A stretch of DNA of 64,000 nucleotides. It comes from Liolophura sinensis (lineage: Eukaryota > Mollusca > Polyplacophora > Chitonida > Chitonidae). The notes under the pieces were generated by a model. It saw only the letters and a list, made by a program, of their open reading frames with translations. It was not told where the DNA came from and did no database searches. The translations under genes were made by a program, and so were the position numbers. Below are positions 34,235 to 45,009 of this stretch, one piece after another (positions within the stretch are counted from its first letter, which is position 1; every line of letters starts with the position of its first letter). The DNA is taken from contig NC_088303.1 of assembly GCF_032854445.1 (NCBI RefSeq), forward strand, positions 37,209,501 to 37,273,500, written 5' to 3'.

Positions 34235-37200
34235 GTGCGGTTCAACTACCCACGGTCCCGCAATGCCTTGGAAGAATTGCAGGGGATCCTCGACAGGCAT
34301 AAAGCGGCTGTAGCTGAGTGGAAGCGGCTGCAAGACATCAAGAGCTCCCGAAGTAGCGAAGAGTTGAAGCAAGACGTCAAGAACCCCCTCAGTAACGAGG
34401 AGTTGAAGCAAGACAACAAGAACTTCCTCAGTAACAAGGAGTTGGATGAATTGCTAGCTGGAATACAGAGTGAAAAGAAACTAGAATTCATTAACACCGG
34501 TAGGGCCATAACGAATCTCCTCCGGGTCTGGCAGATGGGCGTACCCGAAGGTGTTTGGACGGACCCCGTAGCCTTCTTAGAAGAAATTCGAGCCAGTATT
34601 CGCCAGAAGCTAGAAGAAGAGATCCTAGCACTCAACGGGGTTAAGTTCCAACTAGGCTTCAGGGTTCAGCTGCGAAAGGCCCACGCAGATGGCAGTGAAG
34701 AGTATACCAGCACAGTACTCCGCAGCAAACAGGAGGCCCTCCTAGAGGTCGGTGACATTGACGGGGCTCTAGATAAGGTCTTCCCCACCATCCAGGAGGC
34801 GCTAGAAAAATTGACGCAGCGAGGGTCAGGGTGGGCTGTAAATAGCGTGCAAACACTCTGGCTTGACATTGCAAGGTATCAGAGGTCATTGCAAGGTAAC
34901 CGCTGAGAGGCGGGTCCTACATCCCCCTACCTGCAGCCGTGAGTAACAAGAAAGCAATGATCAACGTGAAGAACAAAGACGACGACTGTCTCCGATGGGC
35001 ACTCCGGTCTGCCTTATTTCCAGCTTCCAGAAACCCCTAGAGAACAACAAAGTATCCCACCAATGATGGTCTTGACTTTGGGGGGATCGACGCCCCCACA
35101 CCCATCTCTCAGATCCCTAAAGTGGAGGGGAAGAACGACCTGGCCATTAACGTGTTCGGATGGGACAAGGGCGTGATCGTGCACCGCCTCAGCAAGTAGC
35201 CCGGCGACACACCCCGAATCAATCTGCTGCTGATTGCGAAGGCAGGCAAATTCCATTATACGTGGATAAAAGACCTCAATCGGCTCCTATACCAAGAAAG
35301 TAAGGCGCCAAATCGCAAACATTTCTGCGAGCGCTGCCTACACGGCTACACAAGGGAGGACCTGCTCGAGGCGCATAAGCCGGAATGCCGAGGGATTGGC
35401 CAGACGGCGGTGAGGGTGGAAATGCCCCAGGAGGGGGAAAACAAGTTCTCCTTCCAGAACCACCACAAACAGCTACCGGCGCCGTTCATCATATATGCCG
35501 ACTTCGAGGCTCTGACCAAAAAGGTTGAAGGCCCGCGGCCCAGCCCCACAGAGAGCAGCACTCAAAAGACTCAGCACCACGAGCCCTGGAGTTACTGCTA
35601 TGTTGTGGTGCGTTGCGACGGCCGCACAAATCCCCCGTGTAATATAGAGGCTCTGACACGACGGAACACTTCCTCAGAGCTCTCCGGCAGGAGGAGCGGG
35701 AAATCCAAAATGTTCTAGCTAACCCTATAGCCATGAGGATTACTTCCCAGGACTGTCAGGCCCACAACAATGCCGCAACCTGTCACGTGTGTGAGAAGTC
35801 GATCACTGCCATATCACCGGCAAGTAAAGAGGCGCGGCCCTAAAGTTGCGGCTGGGTCTCAAGAGTAGTCTTCCACAACCTACGGGGCTACGACGGGCAC
35901 CTCCTGATGCACATCCTGATGTAAGGTGGAGGGCCGCATCTCCTGCATCCCCAACAACACGGAAAAGTACATCTCCTTCTCGCTGGGGCAGCTCCGCTTC
36001 ATCGACAGCGTTCAATTCTTACCGACTTCCCTTGACAATCTGGTAGAGGCCAACAAACCTGAGGCTTTCCACATCATAGCCAGGTATGAGCCTGCTGGAG
36101 AAAAACGTAAGTTACTCATGCGCAAGGGTGTCTACCCCTATGAGTGTATGGACTCCTGGGAGCGCTTCGACGAGTCCAGCCTCCCACCCAAAGAGGCTTT
36201 CTATAGTAAGCTCAAAGTCGGAGGCATTAGCGATGAGGACTACATCCACGCTCAACAGGTATGGAAGGTATTTGACTGTACCAATCTGGGAGACTACACA
36301 GACCTTTACTGCCGCACAGACGTGCTCCTGTTGGCCGATGTGTTTGAGGCCTTCCGGAAGACTTGTTTACGGCAGTATGAATTGGACCCTGCTCACTACC
36401 TTACGAGCCCAGGTCTCTCGTGGAATGTGCTGTTCAAGAAGACCGGGATAGAGCTGGAGCTGTTGACTGACTACGACCAACATCTCTTCATTGAGAAGGG
36501 TTTGCGAGGAGGTATCTCCATGGTAAGTAAGCGATACGCCAAAGCCAATAATCCGCAGGTGGAGGGATACAACCCTGAAAGTCCAAATAGCTACATCCAA
36601 TACCTAGGCGCCAAAAATCTATATGGCTGGGCTATGAGTCAGTTCCTTCTAACGGGCGGCTTCCAATGGGTAGATGACGCTCGGCGTCTCGGTGAAACGA
36701 TTGCTACCCACCCCCACCACAGTCCTTCCGGTTACATCCTCGAGGTCGACCTACAGTATCCGGCCGACCTACATAACGCACATAACGGCTACCCATTAGC
36801 CCCGGAGCGTCTGGTGGTCCAGAAGGAGTGGATGTCAGACTATCAGCACGGCCTTCTTGGCCAAAAAGCGCCTACCGAGGTCGAAAAGCTGGCCCCCAAC
36901 ATCCACAACAAGGAACGGTACGTTACCGGAACCTACAGCTGTATCTATCTCTGGGAATGCGCCTGGCAAAGGTTCACCGGGCCCTGAGATTCGCCCAGAG
37001 CCCTTGGATGGAACCATATATCAGGATGAACACCGAGCTCCGAAAAACGGCCGCGAGTAAATTCGAGAAGGACCTGTACAAGCTAATGAACAACTCGGTC
37101 TTCGGAAAAACCATTTAGAACCTTCGGAAGCGTGTGGACGTCAAGCTGGTACGCTCTGGAGAAGACGACAAGCTCCGACGCTTGATAGCCAGCCCGAGAT

Positions 37201-37859
37201 TCGCACGTGCAAACATATTTGATGATGACCTCGCAGCGATTCAGATGTACAAGACCCGTCTAGTCCTAAACCGACCTATCTGCGTGGGCATTAGAATTCT
37301 AGATTTCTCCAAGCACCTGATGTACGACTTCTACTACAACCACATGAAGGCCCAGTACGGAGAGCGCTGCCAGCTCCTCTACACTGACACGGATAGTCTG
37401 CTACTCGAGATTCAGACTGAGGATGTTTATAGGGATATAGCTGAGAATGCAAACCTGTATGACACCTCAAATTACCTACACGGCCACCCCTTGCACAGCG
37501 TAGCAAATATGAAGGTCTTGGGGAAAATGAAGGACGAGAGCGCGGGGCGGCCGATCGCCAAATACATTGGTCTGCGCCCCAAGATGTACCCCATTATGGA
37601 GGCAGGTGGAGCTAACATTAAGAAGGCCAAGGGCGTGAAAAAGGGAGTTGTGGAAAAGCGCATCCGCCATAATCAGTACAAAGAGGCCCTCTTCGAGAAG
37701 ATCTTCCAACACGGTATGGACGTGCTGCAATCAGAGCGCCACCATATCTATGGGCAGTACCTGAATAAGGTCTCACTGTCTCCCTTCGATAGTAAGCGCT
37801 GGATCGCCGAAGATGGTGTCCACACCTTGGCTTATGGTCATAGAGATGCGCCTCCTTGA
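34235..37859 (+). pseudogene. POLB: protein-primed DNA polymerase B, multiply broken
   Basis: Family B polymerase that would replicate the element from its ends. Exonuclease motifs are ExoI near 35490 ('YADFEAL'), ExoII near 35871 ('HNLRGYDGH') and ExoIII near 36297 ('YTDLYCRTDVLLLAD'). Polymerase motifs are A at 36601 ('LGAKNLYGWAM'), B near 37080 ('KLMNNSVFGKT') and C near 37377 ('YTDTDSLL'). The expected motif A aspartate is Gly (GGC, 36607-36609). Open pieces are 34235-34906, 35410-35718, 35926-36987, 36828-37118 and 37134-37859, in three frames, with stops including TAG at 37116-37118. At least three frameshifts separate them. The N-terminal piece has three tandem copies of an 'EELKQD.KN'-like unit. 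It cannot be active as it stands. Confidence 0.9.
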
Positions 37860-37906
37860 CGGCACCCGCAGGATGGGCTGGAATGGACATCCTCATCGAG
37901 GAACTA

Positions 37907-38926
37907 CTAGCGCCGTAGAACCCCATCCGGGGGAAGCTGAGTATCGGAAGGCACTATAAGCAACTCCTCATGAACGAATCCCCGTCGCAGGCCATCCGAC
38001 GTATCGTCTAGATAGTACAGCACGGGTTCATTAGGCTTTGTGACAGAGCGCCCAAGACGATATATCTCTAGAGACCACACAGGATCAGTCGCGCGACGGC
38101 GGCCGCCCTCCAGCTCTCCAGGCTAATAGAGATAACGAACGCCAACACCCTCGGGGATCTTCCGCTCATTAAGTCCAACGGGACGACCTGGAACCGTCGA
38201 GGAAGGCTTATGGGGCACCCCTTTTGCCTTGATGGCGTCTTTCGGCTTTTTACCGATCAGTCTTGTTGTCTTGTTATTCAGAGCGGCCACAACAGAGGGC
38301 AGCCGAGCCACCCATTCAGTAGACCGGTGTTCGGGAGGGAGGCGCATCTCCTGGGCGTACTGATGTCCAAAGAGCCACTCAGTCAGAGTACGGTTAAAAC
38401 GCTCCACTATGCCTTGTTCTCGGTGGATATCCACGCGGCCTCGGCGGACTGTGACATCGTGTTTGGCCAGCAGTTGGCTCACCGCACCCATAAACTCGCG
38501 CCCAGGGTCAACTTGGAGAAGCTTCGGCCATCTCAGGGGTCCCCGCTTGTAAATGCGAGAGAGAGCATCAGCGACTTCTTTGGAATGTTTAGTAGCCAGA
38601 GGTTCCGCCTCCTTGGAGAGAGAAGCGACATCAACAAATGTCAGCGCGTACATATACAGCTTCCGGCCTGGCCGATCATGTGGTACAAATAGAAGATCGG
38701 CTTGGTGGATGTCATTCGGCGTGGAAACATCGAACATAGGCCTCGGTATTTTTCGGGGACGAGGCAGGTATATCTGCCAGATAACCTACTTTTTCAGCCA
38801 GGCCCAGACCATTTCTTCGGAGACTTTCGCCGCAGTGGCAAATTTCTGGATGGCCGCGAGACCCTTCCATTACCCACGAGGGCTGTAGTAGATATTTGCC
38901 AGGCGAGCAGACACCTTACTAGCCAT
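37907..38926 (-). pseudogene. INT: retroviral-type integrase (rve), three internal stops
   Basis: Integrase that would insert the element into host DNA. One frame runs from the ATG at 38926 to a stop at 37907-37909, about 340 codons, interrupted by two stops in the N-terminal region (between 38740 and 38870) and TAG at 38123-38125. The longest open piece is 38123-38737. The catalytic core shows D in 'HQADLLFVPHD', D in 'VDPGREFMG' and E in 'GIVERFNRTL', a D,D-E triad. The part beyond 38123 is a C-terminal chromo/SH3-like tail by position ('VLYYLDD', 'FVHEELLIVP'). There are no frameshifts, only nonsense codons. It is transcribed convergently with the polymerase. Confidence 0.88.
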
Positions 38927-39077
38927 CAAGGTATTCTAGCAGCCCTCTAACAGATTTGCGACGTAAAAGCTGTTAATCATCGCGGCGTATTTGCGCGCGT
39001 AGAACCACCTCACTACTAAGATCGTGCCTGCCATACGGCGAGGAGCTCGATGGCGAGTCTGGCACAGTCATTTCGGA
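38927..39077. other. Polinton spacer
   Basis: 151 bp between the integrase start and the small membrane-protein gene. No open frame is recognisable. It may hold the integrase promoter. Confidence 0.35.
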
Positions 39078-39484
39078 TTACTTGGTGAGTTTTGCGATTC
39101 CGTAACTCACACCCCCAACCACACACATTCCCAGGATCACGAAGGTCATCTCGCGGTGTTTTTGATCTTCACTAGGCACATAGAAATCGGAGAGCTGTGG
39201 CTCTGAGCCCAGCAGCGCCTCACGTGCAACGCGTGTAAGAGTTTTGCCCGTGACCCTAGAATACCCTCGGATTGCAGCGTCGACATCCCGGAACGTTTGG
39301 ACAGCGTGGTCCTGGCGGCGGAGTTCATCGTTGATCCAGTCCAAGCGCTCAGTGCGCTTTCGGGCCCATTTTTCCGCTCTTCGTCGACACCGGAACTCCT
39401 CAACATCGAAAACATATAGCTGCTCCCGCTGAAGGCCAAAGCGTTTACGAGGGCGCCGTCCATCATCATTGCGTTGGAGGCCAT
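39078..39484 (-). pseudogene. conserved Polinton small membrane protein, frameshifted
   Basis: Begins at ATG 39484 ('MASNAMMMDGALVNALAF') and changes frame near 39360. It continues 'DWINDELRRQDHAVQTF' and ends at 39078 with a predicted transmembrane segment ('MTFVILGMCVVGGVSYGI'). From memory, proteins with this layout recur in invertebrate Polintons; their role is unknown. It lies in a leftward block of closely packed genes, and its ATG is 3 bp after the stop of the preceding gene. Confidence 0.6.
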
Positions 39485-39486
39485 TA

Positions 39487-39726
39487 CTACTGGATTATAT
39501 TGGGAGGAAGGAGCCCTGGTTTAATTAGCAAGTTCCTTCGAAAACAGGGCCAGGCCTACACCTGCAATGACCATGCCGACGTCATGGGGTGTTAGTCCAG
39601 CTTCGGGAGGGCTCCTTTCAGGAACATCTGGCCGAGACGAGCGTACCAAGTAGCCAGGAGAGAGACCACAGCGGCGTGGTAGGCCGTGTTGACTAGCACT
39701 TTTCCGTCTCTGGGTGGAGTAGACAT
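39487..39726 (-). pseudogene. small hydrophobic Polinton protein, frameshifted
   Basis: From ATG 39726 the frame reads 42 codons with a hydrophobic helix ('YHAAVVSLLATWYARLG') to a premature stop after 'PKLD'. A second hydrophobic stretch ('VGMVIAGVGLALFSKEL') follows in another frame and the region ends with TAG at 39487-39489. It was probably a two-helix membrane protein of about 80 residues. The function is unknown. The next gene starts 3 bp downstream. Confidence 0.55.
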
Positions 39727-40199
39727 GCTGCTCTATATAAAAAAAGGTCGCGACGTGTATTCAAATGGAGATTCTTTTCTTGCGGCGTGATATCTGCACC
39801 TCGTGCATGCGGCGTAATATCTGCACCTCTTGCATGTGCTGTATAGCGGCTGCGCCACACGCGTAGCAACACTAGCACTGCAAGGCTGCCAACGCCTAAT
39901 AACGCCCTCCAGTGGGTGATATGGTGTGCCTTCGTAGAATCGGTTCCTTCGAAAAATCTGTGGCCTCCCCCTCCTTCGTACAATCCGGTTCTCTTCGGCT
40001 GTTTCTTGGTGGAATCAGCTGCGCCAAGCAAAACAGCCTTTGCCTAGCGAAGCTCGTCCTTGAGCTTTTCAGCCTTGGCCTTTCTCGCTGCAGCACCCGC
40101 TCGATCCGCAGCGACTTTTTGGGGATTCTTCGCAGGGCCGTCATTCGTAGAATCCGCTGTCACTGCTTCCTTCTGGCCTTCCGGATTCGTTGTACTCAT
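39693..40199 (-). pseudogene. basic plus transmembrane Polinton protein, frameshifted
   Basis: The N-terminal part from ATG 40199 ('MSTTNPEG') is basic and Ala/Lys-rich ('KNPQKVAADRAGAAARKAK') and stops at 40044. A second frame from about 40031 to 39693 carries a transmembrane segment ('ALLGVGSLAVLVLLRVW') and a 27-bp duplication (39781-39836) giving two 'ARGADITP' units. The two parts probably formed one protein. A basic N-terminus with one membrane helix would fit a DNA-binding or virion-associated role, but this is inference. Confidence 0.5.
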
Positions 40200-40280
40200 G
40201 TTCCTCTGGATCATACGGCTCATTTCTAGGACAGCAGTGGTGTTCAAATGAGCAGTGCTCAGCAGTGGTCAGCGCCATGG

Positions 40281-40707
40281 TTAACGGTACTTACCATAGC
40301 AGTAGTATAGCCAGCAGCTAGCACTGTTAAGCGCCTGTTCAACAAATGGGTCGGTGGCGAGCTGTGCCATGAGCATTGGTAGATTCTCGGGTGGGATTGG
40401 TAGGAGCCAGCTGGCCGCCCTTACATATGATCTCAAGAACATACCTCCGAGACCGTTAACCATCCGCGCACCGAGCTTAGCCTCGTACCGGGAGTGCAGC
40501 CTTTCAACGTCTTCGTCGCTCATGGCGTCGATCTCAGCGGCTGTTACATCTTTTCCCAGATATCGCTTGGCCTGCCCACCAACCGGAAGTGCCGCCAGAC
40601 TATCCCTGAGCTGCCGTACATCATCTTGTTGGCTGGGGTTGGCTGTTGCTTCGGCCGGGCTCCTCCTCTGCGCCCAGAATCTCGTCTATAAGCTCGTCGG
40701 TGTCCAT
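40281..40707 (-). pseudogene. conserved Polinton protein of unknown function, frameshifted
   Basis: Starts at ATG 40707 ('MDTDELIDEILGAEEEPG'), an acidic N-terminus, shifts frame near 40630, then continues 'LPVGGQAKRYLGKDVT', 'MSDEDVERLHSRYEAKLG' and a hydrophobic segment near 'FLRSYVRAASWLLPIP' to the stop at 40281. From memory, homologues recur in cnidarian and mollusc Polintons without assigned function. It follows the packaging ATPase by 15 bp on the same strand. Confidence 0.6.
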
Positions 40708-40721
40708 GCTTCATACGTCTA

Positions 40722-41342
40722 TTAGACGTAGGGGAACCTAATATATAATCTTATAGATGTGGCGGGCATATCAGTCATTAGCAGGAGCTTAGAATGCGGA
40801 TTGTCCTTGAGCTTCTGTCGAACCTCTGCCTTTTTGCTCTCGGCCTTGATGATGTGGTTCTCCTCCAGGCATTCTTTGAACGAGTGCCAATCTTTGCAGT
40901 GGAATAAAGCCACCCACCTTGTCTGCTCGCGAAAGTCTTTGAGTACGGCGTTGTATTTCTGAGTGAGGACCCAGACGCTTTGCTTTCCATGACGGCCCGA
41001 GAAAACCATGAATGACAGCATTTTTTGTTTCTTTTTCATGGCCTCCAACGCCCTACAATAATGGATGATGTATAGGGTGGGGTCCCCCTCGAACAATCTG
41101 TAGAAAGCTCTCAGACAGTCGTTGAGCCGCTCGCCGGGGTCAAAACAATAGGCCTCAGGTTCAGACAATATCCATCGCCGCCGGTACACTTTGTTATGCT
41201 TAAGAGTGGGGCACAGGATCACAATGTGATGAAAGAAACCGCGGAAAGGGTCCAGTACGAAGACTGTTTTGCCGCAGTTCGTCTGCCCACAGATAATCGC
41301 GCAGTGGGCGTCATCAATAAAGCGCGCTAACGAATCTACCAT
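40722..41342 (-). CDS. ATP: genome-packaging ATPase (FtsK-HerA type), probably inactive
   Basis: Open 206-codon frame for the packaging ATPase that would pump DNA into capsids. Walker A is G19-T26 ('GQTNCGKT'). The Walker B segment reads 'LYIIHYCRAL', with His94 and Tyr95 where the family has acidic residues, so ATP hydrolysis is probably lost. Other family-like segments are 'FSGRHGKQSVWVLTQKYN' and 'REQTRWVALFHCKD'. Its start overlaps the 3' end of the capsid gene by 29 bp on the same strand, a compact virus-like arrangement. There is no stop or frameshift, unlike most neighbours, but the catalytic change marks it as a fossil. Confidence 0.85.
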   Translation of the reverse strand: MVDSLARFIDDAHCAIICGQTNCGKTVFVLDPFRGFFHHIVILCPTLKHNKVYRRRWILSEPEAYCFDPGERLNDCLRAFYRLFEGDPTLYIIHYCRALEAMKKKQKMLSFMVFSGRHGKQSVWVLTQKYNAVLKDFREQTRWVALFHCKDWHSFKECLEENHIIKAESKKAEVRQKLKDNPHSKLLLMTDMPATSIRLYIRFPYV

Positions 41343-42600
41343 TCTGGATGTGCAGCTTTGCGTCCATGATCACATAGAGATATACGTTCAACACACCGGG
41401 ATCTTCTCTCTCTTTTGTCCCCTGTATCGTAATCCTCTCGCTGGCGATCAGAGCGCGCCTCCCACTGCCATGCAGCTCGTCATCGTCGCTTGGCCGAAGG
41501 TCAAGCCAGAAGGCGTGCTTGTGCGTCAAGAACTCTTCCAGGGAGACGTCTGCCAGGCCTAAATCTTTAACGACCCTGGCCACCTCAGGGTCCCCCTTCC
41601 GTAGGGGTGAGCTGGCGAAGAACCTCTGGACCTCGCCCCACTGCTGGTACGCCCGCATGCCCTGGCTGTACAGCTGATTTGGGACCCCTTCTATTGTGAC
41701 TTCTACTTTGGTGATCTTCGGGTTGTAGAAGGATTCCGACCTCCTCTTCCACGCGGTTCCTTTAGTCTCGAACAGCATGACGATGCCCTTCATTGCTCTC
41801 GCGGGCGTGTTCACGTTTATGTTCTACAGAGTATCAGACTTGTCCTTCACAAACTTTCGGTGGCGGAGGACGCGATCATACAGAAAGGAGACGCCCCCGG
41901 CAAACTGGGTGCGGATCTGTCTAGCGAGCTCCTCTTCGGTGACCATATCGAACTTCAGGCTGATGTTGTCGATGGTGTAAATCGCGTCGGCATCCTCTGT
42001 TGCCTGGATGACCCGGCCGTAATCGTTGAACGTCAGTTCGTACTACAGTCGGTCGGCCAAGGCACTCTGGTAGAATGGCATGTGGCTATCTAGAAGCTCA
42101 AAGTCTAGCGGGATGTGGAACCGGCTGCCAAAGGCACGAGTGATGGCTTTTTCTTCAGCATCGTCGTCACTTGCGTCCTCCGCTCCGACTCGAAGTTTAA
42201 GCACGTTTTCTCTGCCGATGCCTTGGTAGGCCGCATTCCGCCGTTCCTTTTTGGTCAGCCATTAGTCGCCATAGCAATGAAACACATCAGAGTCGTCGAT
42301 GGACATTACCTCATTCCCGCTGATTCTGATCGTGATTTTTTTGACTACTGCGTGTCCGAGATTCCCGACCACTGTGGCGTTCGGGTCGGATGAATTGATC
42401 GCAATCGAGAAGGCCAAGCGCACGGTACCAGGCACAATGACGTCATTTGCGCCGAGGTTGGGGAAGCGGACCAAGAGTTGTTGATTCTGGTCGATCGTAC
42501 TCGGGTTGTTCGTGACGACCAAGGACTGACGAACACCTTGTACCCCCCGAGGCTTACGGAGTGTTTTGAAGGGGTTTAGCCTGCGTCCGTATGCATCCAT
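41314..42600 (-). pseudogene. MCP: major capsid protein, three nonsense codons
   Basis: One continuous frame of about 428 codons from ATG 42600 ('MDAYGRRLNPFKTL') to the stop at 41314. It is interrupted only by TAA at 42262-42264 and TAG at 42043-42045 and 41824-41826. Length, position next to the packaging ATPase and sequence match, from memory, Polinton double-jelly-roll capsid proteins. Segments seen are 'NNPSTIDQNQQLLVRFPNLG', 'VVKKITIRISGNEVMSIDDS' and, in the last part, 'DPGVLNVYLYVIMDAKLH'. All defects are point nonsense changes. Its start lies 43 bp from the divergent gene at 42644. Confidence 0.82.
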
Positions 42601-42643
42601 TATTGTATTGAAGGCATACATTGCAATGTTCAATACGAGGATT

Positions 42644-43232
42644 ATGGCAGACTTCAACTTTGATAATCCGGCGATCGCAGACCGGATAAGACCGGATAAG
42701 GAATCTCGAGGACGAGAGGGTGGCCCGGCTCGAAGCAGCCTCTTTAACGGGCGAAGCCCTGCTCATGCAAATGCGCCGCATCAAGCAGACGATCGATCGC
42801 ATCCTACATAAGGATACCACTCTGGCCGAGCGCGTCCGCACCCTCTTCCGGGAGCAGGGAATAAACGTGGTCTCCATTCTCACGGCAATTGGGAAGGCGA
42901 TCTCAACACTGGGGGTAGCGATAAAGTTGGCGCTGACTGGCGGGTCCGGCGGGGGCATCCAGCCAACGCCACCTCCATCCGACGGGCGTGGTCTTAAAGA
43001 ATGGGTGAAAAAGCATCTCCAGTCCCTGGCGCGCGCTCTTGGCAAGCTGGCTGGGAAGGCTGCCGCTGCGATTCCGGGTATTATTGGCAGTATCGTGTCC
43101 TGGCTACTGAACCTTCTCGGGAAAGCGGCTGGGTGGCTGGCCGATAATGTCTGGGCTCTAGTCGTCGCAGTAGGTGGCCTAATGCTCGTGGCTGTTCGCA
43201 AGTATTTAACGCATAGTCCACAGCAGTACTAA
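42644..43232 (+). pseudogene. hydrophobic Polinton virion-type protein, early frameshift
   Basis: The frame starts at ATG 42644 ('MADFNFDNPAIADRIR') and shifts near 42700; from 42720 it is open to 43232 (170 codons). The first part is coiled-coil-like ('RLEAASLTGEALLMQMRRIK'). The middle is hydrophobic with Gly and Pro linkers. The C-terminal half has amphipathic and hydrophobic helices ('IPGIIGSIVSWLLNLL', 'NVWALVVAVGGLMLVAV'). From memory, closely similar proteins recur in invertebrate Polintons. A membrane-active or internal virion role is plausible but unproven. The 3' end overlaps the convergent gene at 43206. Confidence 0.65.
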
Positions 43233-44329
43233 GCCGATAGCAACCCCAGTGACGACGATGGCTGTCTTCTCCGCATCGTGATACTTTTTGGTTTGGAAAT
43301 AGGGGTTCTTGTTTGCCCTCCGGCTTTAGCATTCACACCCTCATTGGCGCCTAGCTTCTGGTCCTCTGTGGCCACGACGAATTTGTTGTTGTAGTTCGCC
43401 CACATGGCCGATCTGCAGGAGCATGTCGCTGGGGGCCATATGTAGGCCTATGCCATACACAAAGTCTACAGCGCTCCTGGCATACTGTAGCACGTCCTGG
43501 TAGCGTTTGATAGCAGGCGGAAGGTCTGATCAGATAGGAAATAGCGTCTTCAACGTTCGCGGCAAACTGTTTTTGCGCGTCGAGGCTGTGCCCGTGCCTA
43601 GAATACGCGACCTTGTTTGCGCTCGGGCGCCTAGAATAGCCCACACGTATGTCCGGATGGAATCGTTTAGGCGCTCTACGCCCGGCTGCGTGAATCCTTG
43701 GGATGTGTCGACAATGAATGCCGCCCAAGCCTCCTCGGGTCCTGCTCGATGTAGTCGACGTGGAGCGCTGTAGGCTTTCTAGAGAACGACATCCTGCTCG
43801 GATCGAAGGTCCCATCGCCAATGGGGCTGTAGCCCGTTCTCGTGACATAGTAATATGCCATTCCGAGGCCGTGATTAACCCCCCTGCACATCCAGTCTGT
43901 GTGCGCATCTACGCGGAATTCCCTACAATCCTCTGATAGGCCCTCTCGTCGTAGGGCTTTTTGAATGTCGCCCACGCTCTGTCTTGCGGCAGGGGGGGGG
44001 GGGGGGCTTTATCTCTTCCAAGATCCGGGTAATACACATGGAACGTGTACAGGGCCCTTACTCGCTAGTCGGGGGCGAGAAGATGGTCTTTTGCAGAGAC
44101 GCCACAGCCCGTGTTTGCGCACCAGACCGCGAAGTTCACTTGGTTCTGCCAGAATTGCATAGGATTAGTGTTCCAGGCCCGAACAATTTCATTGTCGGTT
44201 ATCTTTGGCAGCCGGTACTGGCCAACACATCTGTGAACTGGACTGGAAAGGCTGCATGGGTTTGGATACTATGAAATGCCCCGGCCTTGTAAGTGGCCTC
44301 TCTATTGAACTGTAAGCCTCGCTGTTCAT
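43206..44329 (-). pseudogene. large conserved Polinton protein of unknown function, frameshifted
   Basis: Pieces in different minus frames between ATG 44329 and the stop at 43206. They contain, in order, 'PMQFWQNQVNFAVWCANTGC', 'FRVDAHTDWMCRGVNHGLG', 'GYSPIGDGTFDP', 'ALHVDYIEQDP', 'DAQKQFAANVEDAISYLI' and a C-terminal transmembrane segment ('TAIVVTGVAIGLVLLW'). The order matches a single ~370-residue protein that I remember from other Polintons; its function is not known. Several frameshifts are present, one at the 15-G run (43992-44006). It is transcribed divergently from the penton-like gene, with start codons 10 bp apart. Confidence 0.6.
43992..44006. repeat. G15 homopolymer
   Basis: Fifteen consecutive G on the plus strand inside the minus-strand gene. 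It is a likely frameshift hotspot, or a sequencing-length uncertainty. Confidence 0.9.
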
Positions 44330-44339
44330 CGTGGCTAAG

Positions 44340-45009
44340 ATGTTCATCACATTGACTGACATTCTAAATGGGGCACAGCAAACGCTGCCTCATGCCCTTA
44401 ACAACCTCGACGGCCGCCTTAAAAACCGCCCTTCGCGAGATAACATTCTACCCGGCCTGGGTGAATGTTCCCTCCGGAGTGGGCTTCTTGATTGAGGGCA
44501 AATGTGTTGAAGTGTCGACGGGCTACTACAATGTCTGTACGCTGGACAAGGACATATTCCGCCCGCATGGGGTTTCTCTGGGATTGAATGAAGCCACGGG
44601 CCGCTTAGTCCTTACCCTCCCTAGAAATGCCTTCATAATACTCCAAGAGCTTGCCCCCATCTTGGGGTTCTCCGACGGGATGGCGCCCATAGGGTGGGGG
44701 AGGGGGCTATGGAGGGTGAAAAGCTACCTAACTTGGTCTCACACAAAGAAGTCTTCGTGCATTTAGATGAACTGAGCACCTCAGAAAACGTGAGAATAAC
44801 CTCAGATTTCGGTGGCGGTTCCACACTACTTAAAGCCATCGCCGTGGACTGGTGAAGGGATTAACTGCGGGAAGACGGTTTCATTTCCCAACCCACAGTA
44901 CAAAGCTTTGCGCGCCGACTATATAACGCACTTGACCGTGGCACTTTTAGACAAACACGGCAAGTATATGAATGTAGGGTACCTCAGTGCTACCCTAGAA
45001 ATACAATGA
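44340..45009 (+). pseudogene. penton-like minor capsid protein, frameshifted
   Basis: Starts at ATG 44340 ('MFITLTDILNGAQQTLPHAL') and shifts frame near 44430. It continues 'ALREITFYPAWVNVPSG', 'YNVCTLDKDIFRPHGVSLG' and 'LAPILGFSDG', then shifts again near 44700-44860. It ends with 'SFPNPQYKALRADYITHLTV' and 'YLSATLEIQ' at 45009. An N-terminal strand-rich protein with this layout fits the single-jelly-roll penton protein of Polintons (from memory). Position in the structural-gene region supports this. Confidence 0.6.

Noticed and set aside
39734-39739. TATATA as a TATA box for the small gene starting at 39726
   Set aside because: It lies only 8 nt upstream of the ATG on the minus strand, too close for a normal transcription start.
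37907-42600. Recoded stop codons (TAG/TAA readthrough) in the Polinton
   Set aside because: Stops coexist with many true frameshifts and lost catalytic residues, so decay explains them better than an altered code.
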